From the NCBI GenBank assembly GCA_963715485.1, contig OY970244.1, positions 1,116,001 through 1,180,000 of the forward strand: 64,000 nucleotides of DNA, in the 5' to 3' direction. A model generated the notes under the pieces. It ran no database searches, had not been told where the DNA came from, and worked only from the letters and a program-made list of their open reading frames with translations. Of the stretch, positions 27,692 to 35,655 are shown in pieces. This stretch comes from SG8-30 sp963715485. GTDB lineage: Bacteria; Pseudomonadota; Gammaproteobacteria; Steroidobacterales; Steroidobacteraceae. Each line of letters opens with the position of its first letter. Within the stretch, counting starts at the first letter, position 1. The position numbers were made by a program, and so were the translations under genes.

Positions 27692-28542
27692 ATCCAGCAA
27701 CGGTACGAGCCCTGATCACAGGCGGGGCGGGTGGCATCGGTGGCGCAATCGCCGCGGAACTGCTGTCGCGCGGCGGGTCGGTGCTGCTGGTCGACCGTGA
27801 TGATGCCGCACTGGCGCGCGGCGCGCGGCGCCTGGAACGCTACGGCGAGCGCGTTGCCACGTTGGCCGCAGACCTGACCAGCGACGCCGATCGCCAGCGC
27901 GTCTGCACCGAGGCTGCTGTCTGGCACGGCGGCATCAACGTGCTGGTCAACAATGCCGGCGTCAACCATTTCCAGATGTTCGAGGACCAGCCACCCGAGC
28001 AACTGGATCTGGCGGTGGCGGTCAACGTGCTGGCGCCGATCCACCTCTGCCGCGGACTGCTGGCGCACCTCAAGCGCCAGCCCGAGGCCGCCATCCTGAA
28101 CACGGGATCTGTTTTCGGCGCCATAGGCTACCCCGGCTACGCCCTGTACTCGGCCACGAAGTTCGCCCTGCGCGGATTCTCCGAAGCGCTGCGGCGCGAG
28201 CTGGCCGACAGCACGGTGCAGGTGCAGTACGTGGCGCCGCGGGCGACCCGGACCGGGATCAACACATCCGCCGTCGAGCGCATGAACGAGGAGCTCGGGG
28301 TGGCGATGGATCCGCCCGAGGTGGTGGCGCAGGCCGTTTGCGACATGCTCGAAGCGGGTCACAGCGAAGCCGTGATTGGCTGGCCCGAGAAGCTCTTCGT
28401 GCGCATCAACGGGGCGCTGCCGCGAATCGTGGACGGTGCGCTCCGCAAGCAGCTACCAATCATCCGCCGCCATGCGACCGAACCCGCGGCACCGCGCCCG
28501 CCGGTGGAGGTCTCCGCGGTTCCCCTGACTACCAAGCCCTGA
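27688..28542 (+). CDS. Short-chain dehydrogenase/reductase
   Basis: 284 residues. Cofactor motif TGGAGGIG near the N-terminus, NNAG at the beta-4 turn, catalytic Ser in NTGSVFGAIG and YxxxK as YSATK. Asp in LLVDRDD after beta-2 favours NAD(H). The 4-base overlap with the diiron oxidase gene implies coupled translation. It probably reduces or oxidises a keto/hydroxy intermediate made by the cluster. The C-terminal tail of about 30 residues is proline-rich and likely disordered. Confidence 0.92.
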   Translation: MNPATVRALITGGAGGIGGAIAAELLSRGGSVLLVDRDDAALARGARRLERYGERVATLAADLTSDADRQRVCTEAAVWHGGINVLVNNAGVNHFQMFEDQPPEQLDLAVAVNVLAPIHLCRGLLAHLKRQPEAAILNTGSVFGAIGYPGYALYSATKFALRGFSEALRRELADSTVQVQYVAPRATRTGINTSAVERMNEELGVAMDPPEVVAQAVCDMLEAGHSEAVIGWPEKLFVRINGALPRIVDGALRKQLPIIRRHATEPAAPRPPVEVSAVPLTTKP

Positions 28543-28559
28543 ACGAGAAGGAATCACCC

Positions 28560-29220
28560 ATGAAAGCATTGCCGAGAATTGCCGCGTTGGCCGGGCTGCT
28601 CATCAGCGCCGTCGCGTCCGCTGCTGCGCCGGATCCTGCCTTCGATGCCGGTCTGCTGGCGATCCAGCAGGCCTGGGCCGAGGTCAACTACGGCATGGAG
28701 GCCGGTGACGCGCGCGAGCAAGCGTTCGAGACGCTCGAGAAGCGTGCCGAAGCGTTCACCCAGCAGCATCCGGCGCGTGCCGAGGCGCTCATCTGGGAGG
28801 GCATCATCGAGAGCAGTTATGCGGGTGCCAAGGGAGGACTGGGCGCGCTCAGCCTGTGCAAGGAGGCGCGCGGTAATCTCGAGGCCGCCCTGAAGCTCGA
28901 TCCGACGGCGCTCGACGGATCCGCCTACACCAGCCTCGGGGCGCTTTACTACAAGGTTCCCGGCTTTCCGATTGGTTTCGGCAGTGACGACAAGGCACGC
29001 GAGCTTTTGCAGCAGGCGCTCAAGCTGAACCCGGCCGGCATCGACCCCAACTTCTTCTACGGCGAGTTCCTGTACACCGAGGGCGATTACAGGCAGGCGC
29101 TGGAGTTCCTCGACAGAGGCGGCGCAGGCGGCTCCGCGACCGGGACGCGAGCTGGCCGATAAGGGGCGTCGAGCCGAGATCGCGGCCCTCGCCGCCAAGG
29201 CCAGGCAGAAAATGGCCTGA
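28560..29220 (+). pseudogene. Secreted TPR-like protein, +1 frameshift near 29116
   Basis: ATG 28560 with a clear signal peptide (LPRIAALAGLLISAVASAAA). The mature part has helical repeats (ARGNLEAALKLDPTALDGSA, ARELLQQALKLNPAGIDPNF, YTEGDYRQALEFLD) typical of TPR. The frame ends early at a TAA at 29160, but one base out of phase it continues naturally (EAAQAAPRPGRELADKGRRA ... KMA) to TGA 29220. A single extra base in CGACAGAGG explains it. It follows the SDR by 17 bases and is probably the last gene of the cluster. Role unknown. Confidence 0.75.
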
Positions 29221-29240
29221 GCCCGATAAAGCTGGAAACT

Positions 29241-29308
29241 GGTGCCGGGTAGGGGAGTTCGGGGGCATTGCAGATGTGCCAGACCCCCGAAACCCCCGAG
29301 CCGGCACC
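29241..29308. repeat. Palindromic GC-rich REP-like element, copy 2
   Basis: It begins GGTGCCGGGTAGGGG and ends CCCCCGAGCCGGCACC, the same ends and length class as 5221-5281 with substitutions that keep most pairing. It lies after the TPR-like gene and could act as a transcript end. Confidence 0.7.
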
Positions 29309-29504
29309 GTTCTGTGAAAGGTAGGTAATCTCCGCCGCATTCAGGCACAATAGGCGAGTCTGGTGATCCCTCGACTAGCCTCACTTGGCTTGTCCCGCCA
29401 CTCCGGCGCGACTTTCAGCCACGTACTGCCACTTCTGAAGAATCGCCGAACCGGCTGGCAAAAAGTTGCCGGCTGCAGTCCTTTTATTACATGAGTAACT
29501 TGCA

Positions 29505-29780
29505 TTGACTAAGCTATTTGTTGGAAATCTTCCCTTCAGCGCCACCGAGGATTCCGTTCGTACGCTGTTCGCGTCCCACGGAACCATCGAGTCCCTGGCC
29601 CTGATCAACGACCGTGAAACGGGCCGCCCGCGCGGCTTCGGCTTCATCGAGATGTCGAATGCGGACGCCGCACGCGCCATCGAGGCACTGAACGGCACCG
29701 ACTTTGAGGGCCGTGCCCTGAAGGTGAATGAAGCCCAGGCGCGCGAGCGCTCCTCGGGTGGTGGGTCGCGTCGCTACTAA
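29505..29780 (+). CDS. RRM-type RNA-binding protein
   Basis: 91 residues: a single RNA recognition motif with RNP2 KLFVGNLPF and RNP1 RGFGFIEM, followed by a short RSSGGGSRRY tail. Bacterial RRM proteins of this size are often cold- or stress-induced RNA chaperones. The only possible start is TTG 29505, because an in-frame TAA lies at 29496. A five-codon ORF ATGAGTAACTTGCATTGA (29491-29508) ends across this TTG, and no good ribosome site is seen. Upstream lies a GGCAA-AAAG-TTGCC hairpin followed by TCCTTTTATTA, which could attenuate transcription. Confidence 0.88.
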   Translation: MTKLFVGNLPFSATEDSVRTLFASHGTIESLALINDRETGRPRGFGFIEMSNADAARAIEALNGTDFEGRALKVNEAQARERSSGGGSRRY

Positions 29781-29928
29781 GACGCGCCCGGGAACCACGG
29801 CGACGCCCGTCGCACGCTGTCGCGTCGACGAGCCCGTCGTGGGGCCCACCTGCCGGCCGGATGGCCGCAGATATCATTGTTTGGACCCGACCCGGCTCTC
29901 AGGCTGTGTCAAGCTATGAGGCAAGACC

Positions 29929-30069
29929 TTGAATACCGTCCTGATCGCTGGCTTATCGCTGGTGCTGATCTACGTCGGCAAGCAGTGGATCGATGCCAGG
30001 TCTGAAATTGCCGAGCTGAGAAACACGGTTGCTGCGCTCAAGCGTCGCCTGAAGGCGAATACCCGCTGA
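29929..30069 (+). CDS. Small single-pass membrane protein with coiled-coil tail
   Basis: 46 codons from TTG 29929. A hydrophobic helix (VLIAGLSLVLIYVG) is followed by a heptad-like segment (DARSEIAELRNTVAALKRRL). No family name recognised. The start codon is weak and the gene is below usual annotation size, but composition and topology fit a real microprotein better than the overlapping ATG frame at 29916. Confidence 0.5.
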   Translation: MNTVLIAGLSLVLIYVGKQWIDARSEIAELRNTVAALKRRLKANTR

Positions 30070-30097
30070 GCCCCGCCACCTAACCCGGACGAAGTGC

Positions 30098-30502
30098 ATG
30101 CGATTAACAGCCCCGTCCAGTCGAATGACCCTGGACCAGCGCCGCGAGCAGACGCGCCGTAGGCGAATCGCGGCCGGGCCACTTGCCGCGGCGTTTCCGG
30201 TCGTGGAGCTCATCCGAATCCAGTTGAATTTTGTTGACTCTTCGAGCCATCCGCCCAGCGGACAGGTTCACGTCATCTATCCGCCCGCGCCCGCGTTTTT
30301 CGAGTACGCCTGCCCCTACGGGGATTGCGACGGTGGACTCGACCTGAACGACGCTGTCGCCTCGATGGTCGCGAAATCGACTCCGCAGGCGGAGGGAACG
30401 GTCGGTTGCACCGGCTTTCGCGCTGGTGCCGGGCCGGTAAAGCGTCCCTGTGAACTGCTCGCCAAATTCCGGATCGCCGCCGAGTACCAGCCGAAGACCT
30501 GA
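30098..30502 (+). CDS. Conserved-looking hypothetical protein, Cys-rich
   Basis: 134 residues. The basic N-terminus (DQRREQTRRRRIAAG) is followed by a core with YACPYGDCDGGLDLND and a later VGCTGFRAG and KRPCELL, so four cysteines are spaced for a possible metal site. I do not recognise the family. It lies immediately upstream of the second copy of the duplicated leader and may be the gene whose downstream region was invaded. Confidence 0.55.
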   Translation: MRLTAPSSRMTLDQRREQTRRRRIAAGPLAAAFPVVELIRIQLNFVDSSSHPPSGQVHVIYPPAPAFFEYACPYGDCDGGLDLNDAVASMVAKSTPQAEGTVGCTGFRAGAGPVKRPCELLAKFRIAAEYQPKT

Positions 30503-30522
30503 TCCGGGCGAGGTGCGCCGCA

Positions 30523-30788
30523 TCAGACGGACGGCGACCGCTAGATCAATCGCCGGAGGTCCATTCCGATTCGGGTGGGTGTAGCTAATAGATTGATTTA
30601 GTTTATTAAAATAGACCTGCGAGTGGGCTTCGATTGATTTTCCCGGCAACTGCCGTCTAATGCACGCCCGGCGCGATTCCAGATCCGGCCGAGGCGAGGA
30701 CCGGAGCCTTAGCTTGAGCCACATGACCGACGACGGTCCCAAGGGGACAGCAGCTGGCCTGCCTGCGGCCCTCCCCAGGAGCGGGTGA
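30523..30788. repeat. Duplicated leader plus truncated hemolysin-family start (copy 2 of 24645-24900)
   Basis: 30523-30660 repeats the inverted-repeat-ended element; 30661-30780 keeps matching through the ribosome site and first ~20 codons of the hemolysin-family gene. The vestigial frame TTG 30714 to TGA 30788 encodes 24 residues (starting LSHMTDDGPKGTAAGLPA), against SQVTDDSPTGTGADLP after the start at 24836. Everything after that codon is lost and the next gene begins 2 bases later. The copies have diverged, so the duplication is not recent. Confidence 0.8.
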
Positions 30789-30789
30789 A

Positions 30790-32712
30790 TTGGTGAATCG
30801 CATATCGAGCTTCGTCCCGAGGCGCTACTACTCCCTGCTTTGGGTCCTCGCGCTGTTTCTGCTCATCAACCTGGCTACCCGGCTGGGTCTGCTGGCCTTT
30901 GAGGCCGATATAGCCAACCTGGCTCCGGGCGTCCTGCTGACGATCCTGGCCGTTGGGCTGATCAACGACCTGGCGGCGTCTGCCTACGTGCTGATCCCCT
31001 TTGTGCTGCTCGCGCTGGTGCTGGGCAATGGTCCGCGCAGGCGCCGGTTGCACGCGATCGCGGCGCTGGCACTGCTGGCCGTCGTCACCTTCGGTTTCCT
31101 GTTCACCGCCCTGGCGGAAGGGACTTTCTGGAACGAGTTCTCTTCACGCTTCAACTTCATCGCGGTCGACTACCTGGTCTATACGCGCGAGGTGCTGGGC
31201 AATATCTGGCAGTCCTACCCGATAGGCTGGTTGCTGGGCGGCATCGGCTTGCTGGCAATCGGGTTGATATGGCTGGTGCGCAGGCCGTTCCTGCAGGCAG
31301 CCGGTGCGGAGGGTGGGTCGCTCCCGGTGCGACTGATGATGACCATGGTGCTGCTGTCATTGCCCATCGCCAGTTTCGCGCTGGTTGACGGGACATTGCG
31401 CCACGGACTGACACGTCCGTCCGCCCGCGAGCTTGCTGGCGACGGCTACTACGAGTTCATGCACGCCTTCCGGGCTAACGATCTCGATTATTTCGAGTTC
31501 TACCGGACGTTGCCGCAGGAGCGGGCCGACACCATCCTGCAGCAGGAGTTCCGGGACGGGGACCCGGACATCGTTTTCACCGCCGATGGCGCAATGCCGG
31601 TGGCGCATGAAGTCAGGCCGGCTGGTCCAACCGCCGGCAAGCACGTTGTGCTCGTATCCATCGAGAGCCTGGGTTCGGACTACGTCGAGTCCTTCGGCGG
31701 CAAGCCTGGTCTCACGCCGAATCTCGATCGCCTGGCCAGACAGAGCCTGATGTTCACGCAGCTCTACGCCACCGGGCTGCGGACGGTGCGCGGTCTCGAG
31801 GCCATTACCCTGTCGATTCCCCCGACACCTGGACACGCGGTACCGGTGAGGGAGCGCAATGCCGGCCTGCAGAGCCTGGGTGGCGTGCTGAAGCAGCATG
31901 GCTACAAGCCGATCTACATCTACGGCGGCTACAGCTACTTCGACAACATGAAGGGGTTCTTCTCCGCCAACGGCTACGAGGTGATCGACCGAACGGACGT
32001 CGCGGACGCCGACATTCACCACGAGACCGTGTGGGGCATCGCCGACGAGGATATCTTCCATCACGCGATCGGGGTGATCGGCGAGCAGTCGGCCAGTGGG
32101 CAACAGGTGTTTGCCCACATCATGACCACGTCGAACCACCGTCCCTATACCTACCCGGACGGCCGGGTCGACATTCCCTCGGGCAGCGGCCGCGACGGAG
32201 CGGTCAAGTACACCGACTGGGCAATCGGCCAGTTCGTCGAGGAGGCCAGCCGGCAGCCCTGGTTCAAGGACACCGTGTTCGTCTTCCTGGCGGATCACAC
32301 GTCCCGCGGTCGCGGCAGGACCGACCTGCCGCCGGAGAACTACCGGATCCCCATGATCTTCTACTCCCCCGGGTTCATCCCGCCCGGGCAGGTGGACGAT
32401 GTGGCGTCACAGATCGACCTGGCGCCGACACTGCTCGGCCTGCTCAACATCAGCTACGACTCGACGTTCTTCGGGCAGGACATCCTGGTCGCCGCCCATC
32501 GCCATCCGCACGCGTTCATGGCCAACTACCTGACCGTCGGTTACCTGGAAGGCAACCGGGTGGTTCAACTGATGCCGAAGCGGACCGCAGAGGTTGTCGA
32601 TGCGACGACCGGAGAGATGCTGGCCGGTTCATCGGAAACGGATTCGTTGATCGACGACACCGTGGCCTACTACCAGTCGGCCGCAGCGGAGTTGCGCCAG
32701 CTGACGCGATAA
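30790..32712 (+). CDS. LTA-synthase-like membrane sulfatase/phosphoethanolamine or phosphoglycerol transferase
   Basis: 640 residues; TTG 30790 or GTG 30793, both behind AGGAG. Five N-terminal membrane helices to about residue 200 precede a periplasmic alkaline-phosphatase-superfamily domain: VSIESLGSDYVESFGG (metal Glu), TGLRTVRGLEA with the nucleophile Thr, MTTSNHRPYTYP, and LADHTSRGRG. Such enzymes transfer phosphoglycerol or phosphoethanolamine to glycans or lipids (OpgB/LTA-synthase group). Because it sits immediately behind the duplicated leader, its expression may be under that borrowed promoter. Confidence 0.88.
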   Translation: MVNRISSFVPRRYYSLLWVLALFLLINLATRLGLLAFEADIANLAPGVLLTILAVGLINDLAASAYVLIPFVLLALVLGNGPRRRRLHAIAALALLAVVTFGFLFTALAEGTFWNEFSSRFNFIAVDYLVYTREVLGNIWQSYPIGWLLGGIGLLAIGLIWLVRRPFLQAAGAEGGSLPVRLMMTMVLLSLPIASFALVDGTLRHGLTRPSARELAGDGYYEFMHAFRANDLDYFEFYRTLPQERADTILQQEFRDGDPDIVFTADGAMPVAHEVRPAGPTAGKHVVLVSIESLGSDYVESFGGKPGLTPNLDRLARQSLMFTQLYATGLRTVRGLEAITLSIPPTPGHAVPVRERNAGLQSLGGVLKQHGYKPIYIYGGYSYFDNMKGFFSANGYEVIDRTDVADADIHHETVWGIADEDIFHHAIGVIGEQSASGQQVFAHIMTTSNHRPYTYPDGRVDIPSGSGRDGAVKYTDWAIGQFVEEASRQPWFKDTVFVFLADHTSRGRGRTDLPPENYRIPMIFYSPGFIPPGQVDDVASQIDLAPTLLGLLNISYDSTFFGQDILVAAHRHPHAFMANYLTVGYLEGNRVVQLMPKRTAEVVDATTGEMLAGSSETDSLIDDTVAYYQSAAAELRQLTR

Positions 32713-32744
32713 CTGCGCTGCCAAATCGACTCGGTGCCGTAATC

Positions 32745-32816
32745 GGGGACAGTTTACTTATTTGACTAACTCCGGCAACGTCAACCGGCGCAAAGTCATA
32801 TGAGTAAACTGTCCCC
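32745..32816. repeat. BIME-like pair of inverted REP sequences
   Basis: GGGGACAGTTTACTTAT (32745-32761) and its inverse ATGAGTAAACTGTCCCC (32800-32816, one base different) flank a 38-base spacer. The unit is the same family that flanks the RAYT gene and separates the sulfatase gene from the phosphorylase gene. Confidence 0.88.
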
Positions 32817-32837
32817 GATTTGGCGCAGGAATCCGGC

Positions 32838-33716
32838 ATGACCAAGGCAGTTCTGGGGATCATCGGTGGCTCGGGCGTGTACGACCTGCCCGGCCTCGAG
32901 GACGTCAGCGTGCGAGAGATGAGCACGCCCTGGGGCGAGCCATCCGATGCGTTGCGTATCGGACACGTCGGATCGACCAGGGTGGTGTTCCTGCCGCGCC
33001 ATGGCAGTGGACACAGGCTGCCACCGTCGGACATCAATTACCGCGCCAACATCGACGCCATGAAGCGGGTCGGGGTGACCGACCTGGTTTCCTTCTCGGC
33101 CTGCGGCTCGTACAGGGAAGACCTTCCGCCCGGCACCTTCGTCCTGGTGGACGATTTCGTGGACCGCACGGTGCGACGGCAGAGTTCCTTCTTCGGACCG
33201 GGCTGCGTCGCGCACGTGCCTTTCTCGCATCCGGTCGGTCCCGCATTGCAGGAGCTGCTGGCACGCGCTGCGACTGCCGAGGGCATTCCCCACCAGCGCG
33301 GCGGTGTTGCCGTCTGCATGGAAGGTCCGCAGTTCTCCACGTTGGCCGAGTCACGGGCCTACCGGCAACTCGGCTATGACGTGGTTCACATGACCTCGAT
33401 GCCGGAGGCCAAGCTGGCGCGGGAAGCCGAGATCACCTACGCGGTCGTCGCCATGGTCACGGACTTCGATTGCTGGCACCCGACCCACGACACTGTGGAT
33501 GTGGCCAGCGTGCTCAAGGTGATGGAGGCCAATCGCGACAAGGCGCAACGGCTGTTTTCGCGCCTGGCGAATGACTTTCCAGCCGATCATGTCCCTTGCC
33601 CGGTCGGCTCCGATCGTGCGCTCGACGGGGCGATCCTCACCAGGCCGGAGGCGCGCGACCCGGTGCTGCTGGCCAAGCTGGGCGCCGTCGCTGGGCGCGT
33701 GCTGACGGCGGGCTGA
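32838..33716 (+). CDS. MTA/5'-methylthioinosine-type nucleoside phosphorylase
   Basis: ATG 32838; 292 residues. GIIGGSGVYDLPGLE, the phosphate-binding FLPRHGSGH, SACGSYRED, CMEGPQFSTLAES, and MTSMPEAKLAREAEI with VTDFDCWH define the PNP/MTAP family. It cleaves 5'-methylthioadenosine, methylthioinosine or 5'-deoxyadenosine with phosphate to give the 5-deoxyribose-1-phosphate analogue. Which base it accepts cannot be told safely; Asp in TDFD is the usual 6-amino/6-oxo discriminator. mtnA follows after one base, so its product is fed on directly. Confidence 0.9.
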   Translation: MTKAVLGIIGGSGVYDLPGLEDVSVREMSTPWGEPSDALRIGHVGSTRVVFLPRHGSGHRLPPSDINYRANIDAMKRVGVTDLVSFSACGSYREDLPPGTFVLVDDFVDRTVRRQSSFFGPGCVAHVPFSHPVGPALQELLARAATAEGIPHQRGGVAVCMEGPQFSTLAESRAYRQLGYDVVHMTSMPEAKLAREAEITYAVVAMVTDFDCWHPTHDTVDVASVLKVMEANRDKAQRLFSRLANDFPADHVPCPVGSDRALDGAILTRPEARDPVLLAKLGAVAGRVLTAG

Positions 33717-33717
33717 G

Positions 33718-34812
33718 ATGCGCATCAACGGCAGGCCCTACCGCACCATCTTCGTTGCCGATGACAGCTGGACGGTGCAGGTCATCGACCAGACCCGCTT
33801 GCCGTTCGAGTTTGCGCTGCGCGAGTTGCAGGCCGCGGAACAGGCGGCCGATGCCATCCGCGACATGGTGGTACGTGGCGCACCGCTGATCGGCATCACG
33901 GCGGCCTACGGCGTTGCACTCGGCATGCGCAGCGATGCGACCGATGCCGGCCTGCTGCGGGTGGTGGAATTGCTGGGCGCCACGCGACCCACGGCGGTCA
34001 ACCTGCGCTGGGCCCTGGCGCGCATGGACTCCGTGCTGCGCGACGAGCCTCTGGATGGACGCGTGGTTCGCGCCTACGTCGAGGCGGCGCGCATGGCGGA
34101 CGAAGATGCCACCGCGTGCGAATCGATCGGACGCCATGGCTTGGCGCTGTTGCAGCGGCTGAGTGCCGTCAGGGGCGGGAAGACAGTCAACGTACTGACT
34201 CACTGCAACGCCGGCTGGCTGGCCTGCGTCGACTGGGGCACGGCGCTGGCACCGGTGTACGCGGCACATGACGCGGGCATCCCGGTCCATGTCTACGTGG
34301 ACGAGACACGGCCGCGCAACCAGGGCGCGGCGCTGACGGCCTTCGAGCTCGGCGCACATGGCGTCCCTTACACCGTGTTGGTCGACAATGCCGGTGGTCA
34401 CCTGATGCAGCGCGGGCAGGTGGACGTCTGCATCGTCGGTAGCGACCGGACAACAGGCAGTGGCGACGTAGCCAACAAGATCGGTACTTACCTGAAGGCG
34501 CTGGCGGCGAAGGATAACGGCGTGCCGTTCTATGTTGCGCTGCCGTCCTCGACCGTTGACTGGACGATGCACGATGGCGTTCGTGAGATTCCGATCGAGG
34601 AACGTTCGCCGCGCGAAATCACGCATGTCCGGGGGCGCTCCGACGACGGTGCGCTGCGGGAGGTCGAAGTCGCCGCGCCGGGCAGTGTGGCCGCAAACCC
34701 GGCCTTCGACGTCACCCCGTCGAGGCTGGTGACGGGGCTGATCACGGAACGCGGCGTTTGCGATGCCAGCCGCGAGGGGCTGCAATCGCTATTTCCGGAG
34801 CAAGGGCGATGA
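33718..34812 (+). CDS. mtnA: S-methyl-5-thioribose-1-phosphate isomerase
   Basis: 364 residues, matching MtnA length. RGAPLIGITAAYGVALGM, VLTHCNAGWLA with the catalytic Cys, VYVDETRPRNQGAAL, and GSDRTTGSGDVANKIGTY (catalytic Asp in the SDR) are the family blocks. It converts the 1-phosphate aldose into the ketose (methylthioribulose-1-phosphate, or the 5-deoxy form). Its stop overlaps the aldolase start by 4 bases. Confidence 0.95.
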   Translation: MRINGRPYRTIFVADDSWTVQVIDQTRLPFEFALRELQAAEQAADAIRDMVVRGAPLIGITAAYGVALGMRSDATDAGLLRVVELLGATRPTAVNLRWALARMDSVLRDEPLDGRVVRAYVEAARMADEDATACESIGRHGLALLQRLSAVRGGKTVNVLTHCNAGWLACVDWGTALAPVYAAHDAGIPVHVYVDETRPRNQGAALTAFELGAHGVPYTVLVDNAGGHLMQRGQVDVCIVGSDRTTGSGDVANKIGTYLKALAAKDNGVPFYVALPSSTVDWTMHDGVREIPIEERSPREITHVRGRSDDGALREVEVAAPGSVAANPAFDVTPSRLVTGLITERGVCDASREGLQSLFPEQGR

Positions 34813-35501
34813 TCGATTCAATCGACAGGGTGCAGGAACTGCGAGCCGCCATCGTCGAGACCTCCCAGGCGCTCGATGCAAGGGGGCTGATGCCGAACAA
34901 GTCGGGCAATGTGTCCTGCCGTTCGGCGGATGGCTTCCTGATCACCCCCTCGGGCGTGCCCTACGGCAAATTGACGCCTGGGCAGATGATCGCCTTGCCG
35001 TTGCCCGCCACGGACGAGCCCGCGGGCCCGCGCCCGTCGTCCGAGTGGCGGATGCATGCCGCCATCTATTCGGCCCGGCCCGACGTGCTCGCGATTGTTC
35101 ACACGCACAGTCCGCGCGCGACGGCGCTGGCCTGCGCGGGTCGTGGCATCCCGGCATTTCATTACATGATCGCGCTGGCGGGCGGGGATATCCGCTGCAT
35201 GCCATACGCGACTTTCGGCAGCGACGAACTGGCCAATCACGCTGTGCGCGGACTCGACGGCCGCCGCGCGACGCTGCTGTCCAATCATGGTGTCGTGGCG
35301 GTCGGAACATCGCTGCAGCGGGCGCAGGCGGTCGCCATCGAGGTCGAAAACCTGGCTGGGCAATACCTCGATTTGCTGTCGGCCGGCCTCGAGCCCGTCC
35401 TGTTGAGCGACAGTGAAATGCAGGTCGTGAACGAGAAGTTCGCCGACTACGGGCGAATCTCGGAGTGGATCTCGGGAAATCTCGGGGTCGGACCTCAATA
35501 A
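34809..35501 (+). CDS. Class II aldolase/adducin family protein (5-deoxy/methylthioribulose-1-phosphate aldolase suspected)
   Basis: ATG 34809 (ATGA overlap with mtnA); 230 residues. NKSGNVSCR, the Zn-ligand HTHSPRATALA, SSEWRMHAAIY and LLSNHGVVAVG are class II aldolase motifs. Next to MtnA such an enzyme is either MtnB dehydratase or the DHAP-shunt aldolase (Ald2). No mtnC/mtnD genes are nearby, so cleavage to dihydroxyacetone phosphate plus an aldehyde is favoured. The last few codons and stop lie in a REP-like sequence (35484-35497), so the C-terminus has been rewritten by it. Confidence 0.85.
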   Translation: MIDSIDRVQELRAAIVETSQALDARGLMPNKSGNVSCRSADGFLITPSGVPYGKLTPGQMIALPLPATDEPAGPRPSSEWRMHAAIYSARPDVLAIVHTHSPRATALACAGRGIPAFHYMIALAGGDIRCMPYATFGSDELANHAVRGLDGRRATLLSNHGVVAVGTSLQRAQAVAIEVENLAGQYLDLLSAGLEPVLLSDSEMQVVNEKFADYGRISEWISGNLGVGPQ

Positions 35502-35613
35502 GTAATTGATATATATAGAATTATAGCCTGAACCTCGCGTCTTGCGCGGCACGGCGAGGTCCTCGAAGTCTGCAATCCTTCGGAAAATCAACGACCTACT
35601 GAGGTCCGACCCC
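35484..35613. repeat. Second REP-like family, inverted pair overlapping the aldolase end
   Basis: GGGGTCGGACCTCA at 35484-35497 and its exact inverse TGAGGTCCGACCCC at 35600-35613 flank about 100 bases of AT-rich then mixed sequence. The left arm encodes the aldolase C-terminus GVGPQ. After the right arm come short CCAAGTCAA-type direct repeats (35614-35650). The unit lies between convergent aldolase and NSS transporter genes. Confidence 0.8.
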
Positions 35614-35655
35614 AAGTCAACCAAGTCAAACCCCAAGTCAAAAACCAAGTAAGCC

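Noticed and set aside
29916..30005. ATG-started frame overlapping the 46-codon membrane microprotein
   Set aside because: Its product has no hydrophobic or heptad pattern, while the TTG frame shows both.
35614..35650. CCAAGTCAA direct repeats as iterons or a regulator array
   Set aside because: Only three or four short, irregular copies between convergent genes; more likely REP-edge debris.
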